In this document: piece by piece, positions 41,257 to 51,545 of the stretch
Position numbering within the stretch: the stretch's first letter is position 1
Layout of the letters: every line of letters begins with the position of its first letter
Notes under the pieces: model-generated
The model's database searches: none
What the model was told of the DNA's origin: nothing
Seen by the model: the letters and a program-made list of their open reading frames with translations, nothing else
Program-made: the position numbers and the translations under genes
Assembly: GCF_030681155.1 (NCBI RefSeq)
Contig: NZ_JAUXXE010000068.1
Location: forward strand, 1-64,000
Length of the DNA stretch: 64,000 bases
Origin: Phenylobacterium sp.
GTDB lineage: Bacteria > Pseudomonadota > Alphaproteobacteria > Caulobacterales > Caulobacteraceae
Direction: 5' to 3'

Positions 41257-41592
41257 CTAGTCGACCACCCTGAACCGGCCCTTGTCGAAGAACCGCAGCA
41301 CCTGTTCCAGTTCGTGACCGCGCTTCAGGATCATTCCGCCCTGACCGATGATGGACCAGGCGCCTTGCCGACGCGCCAAGGCCGGGCGCTTTTCAATGCG
41401 ATAGAGCGGCTCTTCGGCGGCCCTGCGAAAGACCGAGAAGATGCAGGCTTCCGTAGTAGAGCCAATCCCGTAGTCGCGCCATTCGCCGGCGGCGACCATG
41501 CGGCCATAGAGGCTGAGAATGCGGCCGAACTCCTGGCGCTCGAAGAAAACCGGAGCCGCTTTGGGGGGCTGATATTGCGGATCAAGCGCCAT
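41257..41592 (-). CDS. DUF2794 family protein
   Basis: 111 residues from MALDPQYQPPKAAPVFFERQEF. RILSLYGRMVAAGEWRDYGI, FSVFRRAAEEPLYRIEKRPALARRQGAWSIIGQGGMILKRGHELEQVLRFF is the DUF2794 pattern, a small alphaproteobacterial family of unknown function. The frame extends to 41694 but without family resemblance, so ATG 41592 is preferred. Stand-alone. Confidence 0.88.
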   Translation of the reverse strand: MALDPQYQPPKAAPVFFERQEFGRILSLYGRMVAAGEWRDYGIGSTTEACIFSVFRRAAEEPLYRIEKRPALARRQGAWSIIGQGGMILKRGHELEQVLRFFDKGRFRVVD

Positions 41593-41753
41593 GGGGCCCA
41601 AGCCTAGACCCAATCTACCGGGTTCGACAATCGGAGCCGAGAGGGTTTTGACGCTCGCCAACCCAGACGAGGGCTGGCTGAGCAGGGCGCTCAAAAAGTG
41701 GTCCTCACCAATCCTGCGCCACCAACCGCATAGCGCTTCAGGACTGAAGGGCG

Positions 41754-42755
41754 CTAGTCCCCTAGCCTGTCCTTCCTCATTCGGAGCGTGGCGACGAGGC
41801 CGCTTTCCTGCCAGTCGTACGATAGTGCGCCGCCTAGATCGTGGGCTATGCTGCGCGAGATCAGCTTGCTTCCAAAACCGCCCATGGTCGGGATGCTGGT
41901 AATCGCCGGACCGCCGGTTTCGGCCCAGACCACGAAGACGTCGTCATCATCCGTGGTGCTAGAGATGTCGAGTATTCCAGACTCTGACGACAGGGCGCCG
42001 TGTTTGACCGAATTGGTGGCCATCTCGTGGATGACCAAGGCGAGCGTAGTGGCGGTTCGCTCGCCGACGCCCATCCGCGGGACCGAGACCCGAATCCGGG
42101 CGGCGAAGGCGCCCTGATCATCGTAGGGGGCCAGCAAGACAGAAATCAGATCCCCCAGCAGCGCCGCCTTCCCCTGGTGGCCCGGGAGGGGGCGAACCAG
42201 GTCATGCGCTCGTCCCAAGGCGGTGAGACGCTCGGTAAGCGACTGGGCCATCTCGGCGGCCGTCGTCGTGGATTGTGAGGTGATCCGGGTCAAGCCCGCC
42301 GCGATGGAGAGCAGGTTTTTCACCCGATGGCTCATCTCCCCGGCGAGCAGTTCATGGCCTTCTTCCGCCTGCTTGCGGCCCGTCACATCGAGGAAAATGC
42401 CGAACATCACTCCATCAACGATACCTTCGTCCGCGCCCCGACCCCGCGCTGAAATCCATCGGACGTCGTCGCCCAGCATGATGCGGAAATCGATTTCGTA
42501 GGGACCAGCCACCGAACGGGTCGCCGTGAAGGCCTCGCGCACCCGATCGCGGTCAGCAGGGTGGATGTGGGCGGACAACTCCTCGAAGGCGACGTCAGTC
42601 GACCCGGCCAAGCCCCACAGTTCGAAGGCTCGTTCATCCATGGTGAATTGGTCGGTATCGACGTGCCACGACCAAAGCGCGACGCTGGCGGCGTCGATCG
42701 CTAGCCTCAGATGGTCCGGTCGCCAAATCTGGGAGACCGCTTCCTGCGCAGACAA
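41754..42755 (-). CDS. PAS-domain HWE-family sensor histidine kinase
   Basis: 333 residues. It starts at TTG 42755, with AAGGAG eight bases upstream and no better ATG. A PAS-like domain covers residues about 10-125 (LAIDAASVALWSWHVDTDQFTMDERAFELWGL... and the PAC segment EIDFRIMLGDDVRWISARG). The HWE phosphoacceptor helix has EMSHRVKNLLSIAAGL, the N box is VIHEMATNSVKHGAL, and VVWAETGG supplies the WxE motif. It is cytoplasmic, with no membrane segment. HWE kinases often sense light, redox or stress and feed the general stress response; no response regulator adjoins. A possible small RNA is encoded divergently. Confidence 0.92.
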   Translation of the reverse strand: MSAQEAVSQIWRPDHLRLAIDAASVALWSWHVDTDQFTMDERAFELWGLAGSTDVAFEELSAHIHPADRDRVREAFTATRSVAGPYEIDFRIMLGDDVRWISARGRGADEGIVDGVMFGIFLDVTGRKQAEEGHELLAGEMSHRVKNLLSIAAGLTRITSQSTTTAAEMAQSLTERLTALGRAHDLVRPLPGHQGKAALLGDLISVLLAPYDDQGAFAARIRVSVPRMGVGERTATTLALVIHEMATNSVKHGALSSESGILDISSTTDDDDVFVVWAETGGPAITSIPTMGGFGSKLISRSIAHDLGGALSYDWQESGLVATLRMRKDRLGD

Positions 42756-42953
42756 CTATTGAACTCCTTACTCATGCGAGCCCAATTGGTCATATGCGCG
42801 GCGTTTCGCCAAAGGAAGCCTGGCGGCGATCTGGCGATGGACGTTGCGCCAACGACACGGCGCCGGCGGATTCTAAAACAACCGTAACCTTCCGCCTTGG
42901 AAAGACCTTATTTCGGTCCTGCGCCCGCCTGATCCGCCCCCGATATTCTCATT

Positions 42954-43096
42954 GTCGGTTGGTCGGAACCTGCTGGTCCCGGATCCTGAACAGCCCCCCC
43001 AGCCCCCCTGGATCGCGGGATTTGGCCAGCCGACGCTTCTTTGTAGAGCACCCCAATGCAAGCCCGCGCGGTCCCTCCCCCCTCCCGCGCGGGCTT
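42954..43096 (+). ncRNA. Candidate small RNA with two C-rich loops
   Basis: GTCGGTTGG (42954-42962) pairs with CCAGCCGAC (43026-43034). Inside, TCCCGGATCC pairs with GGATCGCGGGA with one bulge, leaving a loop that exposes AGCCCCCCCAGCCCCCC. Downstream, AAGCCCGCGCGG (43060-43071) and CCGCGCGGGCTT (43085-43096) form a 12-bp terminator-like stem whose loop is TCCCTCCCCCCTC. C-rich loops able to pair with ribosome binding sites are a hallmark of several alphaproteobacterial sRNAs. No T-run follows, and I could not identify a promoter. Confidence 0.4.
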
Positions 43097-43166
43097 CGCT
43101 GTGTCTGGACTATGCTTTTCTTGAAATACGGACCTGAACCCGGCGCGGCCTAGAGCCATTCCAAAT

Positions 43167-43274
43167 CCGCTCATCCCGGCGAAGGCCGGGACCCAGATGC
43201 AGCCCGATGCTGGCGGATAATTCTGAAATCTTGCGCTCCACGACCTGGTTCCCGGCCTTCGCCGGGATGAGCGG
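43167..43274. repeat. Inverted pair of REP-like palindromes
   Basis: CCGCTCATCCCGGCGAAGG continuing to GGGACCCAG (43167-43195) is repeated in reverse complement at 43245-43274, with about 50 bases between. It belongs to the same family as the single hairpin at 39604-39640. Confidence 0.8.
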
Positions 43275-43291
43275 AGAAAAGGCAGCGCGGC

Positions 43292-43984
43292 CTAGTTCTT
43301 CCGGGCCGCACCCAGGATGCGGCCGCCGCCCTTGGCCTGGACCAGCACTACGGTCGATAGGCCGTCTTCACCATCATTGGGGAGGCGATAGGCGGTGGGG
43401 CGTCCGCGCCAAGCGCCGAGGCGCTTGATCTCGCGGACCACATTATGGTGGGCGACGGTCTGGCCGCGGTTGTCGCCCTTCTTGACCACCACGTCCTGCT
43501 CGCGCGGCTCGTAGCGCACCAGCCAGACCTCGGCCCCGCCGCGCGGCACCTGACCGGAGCCGACATCGACGCGGCGCGGCCCTATGAAGGCCATGTCGGG
43601 GGAAGGCGTGTCCGATTTCGCGGCCTGAGCGACCAGACGATCGACCTTCTCAGTCTGCAAGCCGCCGGCCTGGGCGCGGCCGTCGATCACCATTTGGGGC
43701 GTATAGGGCTCGCGCAGTTCCAGGCGCGCCACATAGGCCTTCTGGCGCTCGGTGAACTCCGGCTTGGCGAAGGTGTCCGACCAACCGAGATAGTCCCAAT
43801 AGTCGACCGGGAAGGTGAGCGCGAGGATGCCCGACCGCTCGGCAAGCTTGCCGAGATAGGCGTTGGCCTCCCCACAGGAGGCGCAGCCCTGCGCCGTGAA
43901 CAACTCGACCACAACCGGCGACTTCGCGGTCGCCGAAAGCGGCAGGGCGCACAGGAGGAGGCTGAAAAGCGCGGCCTTACGCAT
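43292..43984 (-). CDS. Secreted DUF1223 (thioredoxin-like) protein
   Basis: 230 residues from MRKAALFSLLLCALPLSATA (signal peptide). The mature protein begins KSPVVVELFTAQGCASCGEANAYLGKLAERSGILALTFPVDYWDYLGW, the DUF1223 signature, with a CxxC that resembles a thioredoxin active site. PQMVIDGRAQAGG follows. The function of the family is unknown; an extracytoplasmic thiol-redox or chaperone role is possible. The ATG at 43984 is preferred to the upstream frame. Stand-alone gene after acnA. Confidence 0.9.
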   Translation of the reverse strand: MRKAALFSLLLCALPLSATAKSPVVVELFTAQGCASCGEANAYLGKLAERSGILALTFPVDYWDYLGWSDTFAKPEFTERQKAYVARLELREPYTPQMVIDGRAQAGGLQTEKVDRLVAQAAKSDTPSPDMAFIGPRRVDVGSGQVPRGGAEVWLVRYEPREQDVVVKKGDNRGQTVAHHNVVREIKRLGAWRGRPTAYRLPNDGEDGLSTVVLVQAKGGGRILGAARKN

Positions 43985-44066
43985 CGTGGCGCAATAAAGC
44001 GGACTTCCCTGCGGTTTGGGCTTCAACAAGGTGTGACCAGCGTAAGGGCCAAGGGTGGGAAACGAA

Positions 44067-44095
44067 GGAGGGGGCCCGCGCGGCGGGCCCCCTCC
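44067..44095 (-). terminator. Terminator of acnA
   Basis: Perfect 13-bp stem GGAGGGGGCCCGC and complement with a three-base loop on the minus strand, followed by TTCGTTT, 43 bases past the acnA stop. Confidence 0.75.
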
Positions 44096-44138
44096 ACCAG
44101 TTAGTCTCGCCCCTCCCGTGTCCGGGAGGGGCGCAGTC

Positions 44139-46826
<2,688 letters not shown>

Positions 46827-47003
46827 ATCAGGGATCCTTCCTCTGTTCGCGGCCGCTCTTGAACCACTTCGGGGATCGCGCGCTTTTCGAGGCGGACACA
46901 CAGCGTTCGCCCCTGCGCCGCGTACGCCCCCCAAGGTGGCGACGGCCGCGCGCGTCATAACCCCTAGTTTCCTAACCGTCCATGCAGTGCGAGAGCACTG
47001 CGG

Positions 47004-47636
47004 GTGATCACGACGCTCAACATTGATGGCTTGGCCCTGCGGCGGGGCGGGCGACTGCTGTTTTCGGGCCTGAACCTGGGGCTCCAAGCAGGCGAGGCCG
47101 CGGCCCTGGTCGGTCGCAACGGCGCCGGCAAAACCACGCTGCTGCGGGCGATAGCAGGTCTGGTCGAAGCCGAGGCCGGGACTGTCGGGTTCGGCGAAAT
47201 CGACGCCGGCGAGGCCCGCGCCAACCATATGCACCTGGCCGGACACCAGGATGGCCAGAAGCCGGCGCGCACAGCCTGGGAGGAACTGGCGTTCTGGGCC
47301 CGCTGGACCGGCGGAAGTGAGCAGGCCGCGCAGGACGCGGCCGCCGTGCTCGACCTGACGCGTCTGCTGGACCTGGAAGTTCGCCGCCTGTCGGCCGGCC
47401 AGCGCCGGCGGCTGTCCCTGGCGCGGCTGCTGGCCTCGCCCCGATCGCTTTGGTTGCTGGACGAGCCGCTGAGCCCACTGGACGCCGGCTGGCGCGTGCG
47501 GTTTGGCGAGATGATGAGCCACCATCTGGCGAGCGGCGGGATGATCGTGGCCGCCGTCCACGACCCCCTGCCGATTCCCGCCCGGCCGCTGGAGATCCTC
47601 GCCCCCGAGGAAGCCTTCCAGGAGCCCGGCGAATGA
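47004..47636 (+). CDS. ccmA: Heme exporter ATP-binding protein CcmA
   Basis: 210 residues from a GTG. ABC ATPase with Walker [19 protein letters not shown], signature [15 protein letters not shown] and Walker [12 protein letters not shown]. With CcmB it powers release of holo-CcmE from CcmC during cytochrome c maturation. Its stop overlaps the ccmB start (ATGA). Confidence 0.93.
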   Translation: MITTLNIDGLALRRGGRLLFSGLNLGLQAGEAAALVGRNGAGKTTLLRAIAGLVEAEAGTVGFGEIDAGEARANHMHLAGHQDGQKPARTAWEELAFWARWTGGSEQAAQDAAAVLDLTRLLDLEVRRLSAGQRRRLSLARLLASPRSLWLLDEPLSPLDAGWRVRFGEMMSHHLASGGMIVAAVHDPLPIPARPLEILAPEEAFQEPGE

Positions 47637-48298
47637 GCCGCGCCATGGCGCTGCTCTCGCGCGAAGTCACCCTGGCCTGGGGACGCGGCGGCGGACCTCT
47701 GGTGTCGGTCGCCTTCTATGCCGGTGTCGCCACCCTGTTGCCACTGGCGACGGGCCCGGAACCGGCCAGACTTGCGGCCATCGCGCCTGGCGCGGCGTGG
47801 GTCGCGCTGGCGCTCTCGGCCCTGCTCTCCCTCGACCGGCTGTTCGAGCGTGACTACGAGGACGGCGCTCTGGACCTGATCACCTTGTCGCCCGTGCCGC
47901 TGGAGCTGGTCTGCGCGATCAAATGCCTGGGCCAGTGGGTCGCCACCGCCGCGCCCCTGGCGTTGGCGGCGCCCTTGGCAGCCATCGCGCTCGGCGCCCA
48001 GCCCTCCCTCGCGCCGCTGATCTTCGTCTGCGCCCTGATGGGGGGCTTAGCCTTCGCCTTCGTCGGCGGCATTGGTGCGGCGCTGAGCCTGGGCGCCCGA
48101 CGCGGCGGCCTGCTGACGGCGGTGATCGTGATGCCCCTGTTTGTGCCGCCGGTGATCTTCGGCGGCGGAGCGCTGGACGCCTTCTCGAGCGGCCTGCCCT
48201 GGAAGGCCGGCTTCGCCCTGCTGGCGGCCTATGCCAGCGCCGCCGTGGCGCTCGGCCCGATCGCCATGGCCGCGGCCTGCCGCAACGCCCTGAGCTAG
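47633..48298 (+). CDS. ccmB: Heme exporter membrane protein CcmB
   Basis: 221 residues and six hydrophobic segments. [36 protein letters not shown] is the CcmB beginning; [33 protein letters not shown] and [16 protein letters not shown] are also typical. It is the membrane partner of CcmA. In many alphaproteobacteria ccmC follows directly; here a REP-like pair and two other genes come between. Confidence 0.93.
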   Translation: MSRAMALLSREVTLAWGRGGGPLVSVAFYAGVATLLPLATGPEPARLAAIAPGAAWVALALSALLSLDRLFERDYEDGALDLITLSPVPLELVCAIKCLGQWVATAAPLALAAPLAAIALGAQPSLAPLIFVCALMGGLAFAFVGGIGAALSLGARRGGLLTAVIVMPLFVPPVIFGGGALDAFSSGLPWKAGFALLAAYASAAVALGPIAMAAACRNALS

Positions 48299-48320
48299 CG
48301 GCTTCAGTTCCCCCAATCTG

Positions 48321-48430
48321 ATCGTCATCACCGGGCTCTTGTCCGGTGATCCATAGACGCAAGCCGGCCAGGACAGTCCCCAGACGCGGTGTTTATGGAT
48401 GGCCGACACAAGCGGTCGGCCATGACGATC
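48321..48430. repeat. Inverted pair of REP-like palindromic units
   Basis: ATCGTCAT-hairpin-ATCCATA (48321-48355) and its reverse complement TATGGAT-hairpin-ATGACGAT (48394-48429). The outer arms are identical. The inner stems differ (CACCGG/CCGGTG against GGCCGAC/GTCGGCC), yet both pair fully, and the loops share CTTGT. It lies between ccmB and the Spy-like gene. Confidence 0.8.
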
Positions 48431-48525
48431 CGGGAGGGGGAAACTAAACCGCCCATGTCGCGACGGATTCCACCCACCGCCCTCGTTCAAGCTCCTGAGG
48501 GATGTGAAGACTGGAGTTCGAAACA

Positions 48526-49050
48526 ATGAAATTGACCCGATTGGCGCCGTTGGCGCTCGGCGGCGTCCTCCTGGCCGGCGGCTTCGCCGGATCCAGCCTG
48601 GCCCAACAGCCGCCTGCGCCCCCGCAGGGCGCGCAGGCAGGTCCGCCCGGCGGCCCGCGCGGAGGCCGCCACATGGATCCCGCAGCCATGGCGGCCAAGC
48701 ATGCCGAACGCCTACGCGCGGTTTTGCAACTGCGGCCCGAGCAGGAGCCGGCGCTGAAGGCCTTCCTGGATTCCCGCAAGCCGCCGGCCGGCGCGACTGA
48801 GCGTGGACGCGGCGGACGCGAGCAATTCGCCGCCATGACCACGCCCCAACGCCTCGACGCCCAGCGCGCGCGCCTGGTGGAACGCACGGCCCGGTTCGAC
48901 CAACGAGCGGCGGCGACCAAGAAGTTCTACGCCCAGCTTTCGCCCAGCCAGCAAAAGGCGTTCGACGCCATGGGCCCGCGCGGCGGCATGAAGGGCGGCG
49001 GTCATCGCGGCATGGGCGGTCGCGGCCCGATGGGCGGCGGTCACGGCTGA
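48526..49050 (+). CDS. Periplasmic Spy/CpxP-like (LTXXQ) protein
   Basis: 174 residues with a signal peptide (MKLTRLAPLALGGVLLAGGF, cut near SLA-QQ). A Gly/Pro/Gln-rich start is followed by helices with AERLRAVLQLRPEQEPALKAFLDS and FYAQLSPSQQKAFDAM, the paired LTxxQ-like motifs of Spy/CpxP proteins (here LRPEQ and LSPSQ). The tail is Gly/His/Met-rich (GGGHRGMGGRGPMGGGHG) and could bind metal. Probable role: envelope chaperone or metal sensor partner. It interrupts the ccm genes. GGAG is ten bases before the ATG. Confidence 0.85.
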   Translation: MKLTRLAPLALGGVLLAGGFAGSSLAQQPPAPPQGAQAGPPGGPRGGRHMDPAAMAAKHAERLRAVLQLRPEQEPALKAFLDSRKPPAGATERGRGGREQFAAMTTPQRLDAQRARLVERTARFDQRAAATKKFYAQLSPSQQKAFDAMGPRGGMKGGGHRGMGGRGPMGGGHG

Positions 49051-49068
49051 TCGTGATATGGACGGGAG

Positions 49069-49635
49069 ATGCTGTTCAAGGCGCCCGTCCTGACGGCCAT
49101 CGCGGAGGGTCAGGTCACCCTGGCCTTCCGCAGGTGGCGCAAGCCGACCGTTCGCGCCGGCGGAACCCTGACGACGCCCATCGGCGTGCTGGCGATCGAT
49201 GAGGTCGAGATCGTCTCACCCGACGTGATCGACCAGGGCCAGGCCCAGCGCGCCGGCTACGGCTCGCTCAAGGCATTGCAGGCCGATCTGCCGGGCGCAG
49301 AACCGATCCACCGGATCGCCTTTCGGCTGATCGGCGAAGATCCCCGCAAAGCCTTGCGTACAGACACCTCGCAAACCGCCCTCCAAGCCGTTGAGCATCG
49401 ACTGGCCAAGCTTGACGCCAAGACCCCTTGGACCAGCGCCACCCTCGACCTCATCGCCGCCAATCCCGGCGTTCGCGCGCCAGACCTGGCTGCACGGCTT
49501 GGCCGTGAGACCCTGCCCTTGAAGGTCGATGTCCGAAAACTGAAGGCCCTGGGGCTCACCGAGAGCCTGGAGGTCGGCTATCGGCTGTCGCCCCGCGGCG
49601 AGGCTCTTCTTGCAGCGCGGCGCTCCGGAGGCTAA
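49069..49635 (+). CDS. ASCH/PUA-like domain protein with C-terminal winged helix
   Basis: 188 residues. The N-terminus, MLFKAPVLTAIAEGQVTLAFRRWRKPTVRAGGTLTTPIGVLAIDEVEIV, looks like an ASCH (PUA-like RNA-binding) domain. The C-terminal 75 residues, STWSATLDLIAANPGVRAPDLAARLGRE-like (TLDLIAANPGVRAPDLAARLGRETLPLKVDVRKLKALGLTES), look like a winged helix-turn-helix. The combination suggests a nucleic-acid-binding regulator. Function unknown. It follows the Spy-like gene by 18 bases and precedes ccmC by nine. Confidence 0.75.
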   Translation: MLFKAPVLTAIAEGQVTLAFRRWRKPTVRAGGTLTTPIGVLAIDEVEIVSPDVIDQGQAQRAGYGSLKALQADLPGAEPIHRIAFRLIGEDPRKALRTDTSQTALQAVEHRLAKLDAKTPWTSATLDLIAANPGVRAPDLAARLGRETLPLKVDVRKLKALGLTESLEVGYRLSPRGEALLAARRSGG

Positions 49636-49644
49636 TCCGCACCC

Positions 49645-50373
49645 ATGATCCCGGCGCCGGCCTTCCTGTCGAATCCTGAGCGGTTCATGGCCTTTTCGCG
49701 TTGGGCCGCGCCGATGTTCGGCGCCATCGCGGTGATCCTCGCCATGGCCGGCCTCTGGCTCGGCTTCACCGCTCCCGAGGACTACCAGCAGGGCGACACC
49801 GTCCGCATCATGTTCATCCATGTCCCGGCCGCCTGGATGAGCATGTTCGTCTATGTCTGCCTGGCCGGCGCGAGCTTCCTATCCCTGGTCTTCCGCCACG
49901 CCCTGGCCGATGCAGCGGCCAAGGCCGCAGCGCCGCTCGGCGCGGCCTTCACCTTCCTGGCGCTAGCCACCGGCTCCCTCTGGGGACGACCAATGTGGGG
50001 CGCCTGGTGGGTATGGGACGCGCGCATGACCTCGGTGCTGGTGCTGTTCCTGTTCTACCTGGCCTATATGGCGCTGCGCGCCTCGCTGGACGACGAGGCG
50101 AAGGCCGCACGCGCCGCCGCGATCCTGGCCCTGGTCGGGGCGGTGAACCTGCCGGTGGTCAAGTTCTCGGTCGATTGGTGGAACACCTTGCACCAGGGCG
50201 CCTCGGTGTTCCGCAAGGACGGCCCGGCGATGACTTCCGAGTTCCTGTGGCCGCTACTGCTGATGGGCCTGGCCTATATGGCCGCCTTCGGCTCGCTGTG
50301 GCTGGTGGGCATCCGCGCCCAGGTCTGGCGCCGCCGCGCCGAAGCCGCCGCCCTGCGCGCGGCCAGGGGTTAG
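49645..50373 (+). CDS. ccmC: Cytochrome c biogenesis heme transfer protein CcmC
   Basis: 242 residues and six membrane segments. The tryptophan-rich heme-handling signature WGRPMWGAWWVWDARMTSVLVLF is present, along with the conserved His in FIHVPAAWMSMFVY and in WWNTLHQGAS. CcmC loads heme onto CcmE. It is followed by ccmD (four-base gap) and ccmG. ATG 49645 is kept although the nearest GGAG is distant; M15 is an alternative. Confidence 0.95.
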   Translation: MIPAPAFLSNPERFMAFSRWAAPMFGAIAVILAMAGLWLGFTAPEDYQQGDTVRIMFIHVPAAWMSMFVYVCLAGASFLSLVFRHALADAAAKAAAPLGAAFTFLALATGSLWGRPMWGAWWVWDARMTSVLVLFLFYLAYMALRASLDDEAKAARAAAILALVGAVNLPVVKFSVDWWNTLHQGASVFRKDGPAMTSEFLWPLLLMGLAYMAAFGSLWLVGIRAQVWRRRAEAAALRAARG

Positions 50374-50377
50374 ACAC

Positions 50378-50521
50378 ATGCTCGATCTCGACGCCGGCGC
50401 CTACGCCGCCTTCGTCTGGCCCGCCTATGGCCTCACCGCCCTGATCTTCGTCGCGATGCTCTGGTTTTCCCTGGCGCAGTCGCGCCACTGGCGTCGACGC
50501 GCCGAGAAAGACGACAAATGA
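50378..50521 (+). CDS. ccmD: Heme exporter protein CcmD
   Basis: 47 residues: MLDLDAGAYAAFVWPAYGLT, then ALIFVAMLWFSL and a basic tail SRHWRRRAEKDDK. One membrane segment with aromatic residues at its start and a basic cytoplasmic tail is exactly CcmD. It helps release holo-CcmE from CcmABC. It starts four bases after ccmC and its stop overlaps the ccmG start (ATGA). Confidence 0.93.
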   Translation: MLDLDAGAYAAFVWPAYGLTALIFVAMLWFSLAQSRHWRRRAEKDDK

Positions 50522-51036
50522 ACCGCTGGCTCGCAATCGCACCCCTGGCCGCTCTCGTGGCTCTGGGCCTGCTGTTCGGCCTGTTCTCCCTGAAGCGCGA
50601 TCCTCAGGTGAAGCCGGACGCACTGGTCGGCAAGCAGCTTCCCGACCTGGTGCTGCCGACGCTCGACACCGGCCGACCGATCCGCCTGCTGGACGCCGCC
50701 GCGCCGGCCCCGGTGCTGGTCAACATCTTCGCCTCCTGGTGCGCCCCCTGCGAGATCGAGCATCCGGTGCTGGTCGATCTGAAGAAGCAAGGCGTTCGGG
50801 TGGTCGGCGTCGCCTACAAAGACGCCCCCGAAAACACCAAGGCCTTCCTGGGCCGGCTGGGCGATCCCTATGCGGAGCGGCTGGTCGATCGCGACGGACG
50901 GGCGGGGATCGAACTGGGGGTGACCGGAGTGCCGGAGACCTATCTGGTCGGCGCTGACGGCAAGGTCCTGGCCAAGCACACAGGCCCCCTCACCGCTCAA
51001 ACCGCCCGCGATCTGCTGGCGAAAGCCCAGCGTTAA
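50518..51036 (+). CDS. ccmG: Thiol:disulfide interchange protein CcmG/DsbE
   Basis: 172 residues. An N-terminal membrane anchor (LAIATLAALVALGLLFGLF-like, about 4-22) precedes a periplasmic thioredoxin fold with the redox site FASWCAPCEIEHPVL and the cis-Pro loop LGVTGVPETYLVGADG. It reduces the CxxCH motif of apocytochrome c. It overlaps ccmD by four bases and ends the ccm unit. TTAACC motifs begin at its stop codon. Confidence 0.95.
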   Translation: MNRWLAIAPLAALVALGLLFGLFSLKRDPQVKPDALVGKQLPDLVLPTLDTGRPIRLLDAAAPAPVLVNIFASWCAPCEIEHPVLVDLKKQGVRVVGVAYKDAPENTKAFLGRLGDPYAERLVDRDGRAGIELGVTGVPETYLVGADGKVLAKHTGPLTAQTARDLLAKAQR

Positions 51037-51178
51037 CCAAGCGCGAATTAACCAAGTTTTTCATGGTTAACGGGCGCGCAAACCCCGCCCCCACAACGGA
51101 TCTCGAAATTAACCATTCGGCCGTTAACTAATTTTTGAGACGGCGCCTATCAGGTTCGGCGAAGGCTCTGTTAACCAT
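51033..51178. promoter_or_regulatory. Cluster of TTAAC motifs (CtrA half-site-like)
   Basis: Six TTAAC or GTTAA motifs in 146 bases: at 51033, 51048, 51066, 51109, 51124 and 51171. Two read TTAACCAT exactly (51109 and 51171), and the one at 51066 is its reverse complement (ATGGTTAA). The CtrA full site is TTAA-N7-TTAA; here the nearest pairs are spaced by 11 instead. The last motif lies 12 bases before the GTG of the next gene. Confidence 0.5.
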
Positions 51179-51189
51179 AAAGCGCGCCC

Positions 51190-51453
51190 GTGAGCACGAT
51201 CCGTCCGCCGATCTTTCCGACGACCCAGCAACCGGTCCAGGCGCAGCCTTCGGCTCGCGGCGCAGCGCAACGCGCCTTCTTCGCGGCCGCCACCGGCGCG
51301 CCCGCCGTCGCCGCGCAGCCGCGCGCAGCCGCGCAATCTCAAGCTCAGCCTCAGGCGAGCGCAAAGCCGGTGCATCGCATGCCCTCGTCGCTGCCCGCCG
51401 ACCCGCCGGAGAAGATCCTGCGGCCGGGCTCGATCCTGGATATCCGGGTTTAG
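51190..51453 (+). CDS. Small Ala/Gln/Pro-rich protein of unknown function
   Basis: 87 residues from a GTG: MSTIRPPIFPTTQQPVQ, then an Ala/Gln/Pro-rich disordered stretch, ending RMPSSLPADPPEKILRPGSILDIRV. I do not recognise the family. The conserved-looking C-terminal 'PxxILRPGSxLDIxV' could be a peptide motif. No clear ribosome binding site is seen, but the gene sits directly under the TTAAC cluster, which suggests cell-cycle type regulation. Confidence 0.65.
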   Translation: MSTIRPPIFPTTQQPVQAQPSARGAAQRAFFAAATGAPAVAAQPRAAAQSQAQPQASAKPVHRMPSSLPADPPEKILRPGSILDIRV

Positions 51454-51545
51454 GCGCCAAACCCGGCAAACGCGCCCGAGCCTGGCCTTCCGCCAGCCTC
51501 CGCTTCGTGATTGGCCGCAATGGGGCTGACGAGCTAGAAGGCTGC

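Larger units (their letters stand above)
42756..43291. other. 536-base gap without a protein gene
   Basis: It holds a possible small RNA on the plus strand (42954-43096) and an inverted pair of REP-like units (43167-43274). Short ORFs here lack ribosome binding sites and cross hairpins. Confidence 0.5.

Noticed and set aside
42965..42969. GGAAC as an EcfG/SigT -35 box for the candidate sRNA
   Set aside because: It lies inside the predicted stem, and no matching CGTT -10 element follows at the right distance.
43057..43125. 22-codon ORF from ATG 43057
   Set aside because: It runs straight through a 12-bp hairpin and has no ribosome binding site; the sRNA reading is more likely.
46827..47561. 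245-codon upstream extension of the acnA frame
   Set aside because: It overlaps ccmA antisense, and the family start is at 46826.
51109..51128. Canonical CtrA site (TTAA-N7-TTAA)
   Set aside because: The spacing is 11 rather than 7 bases; only half-sites can be claimed.
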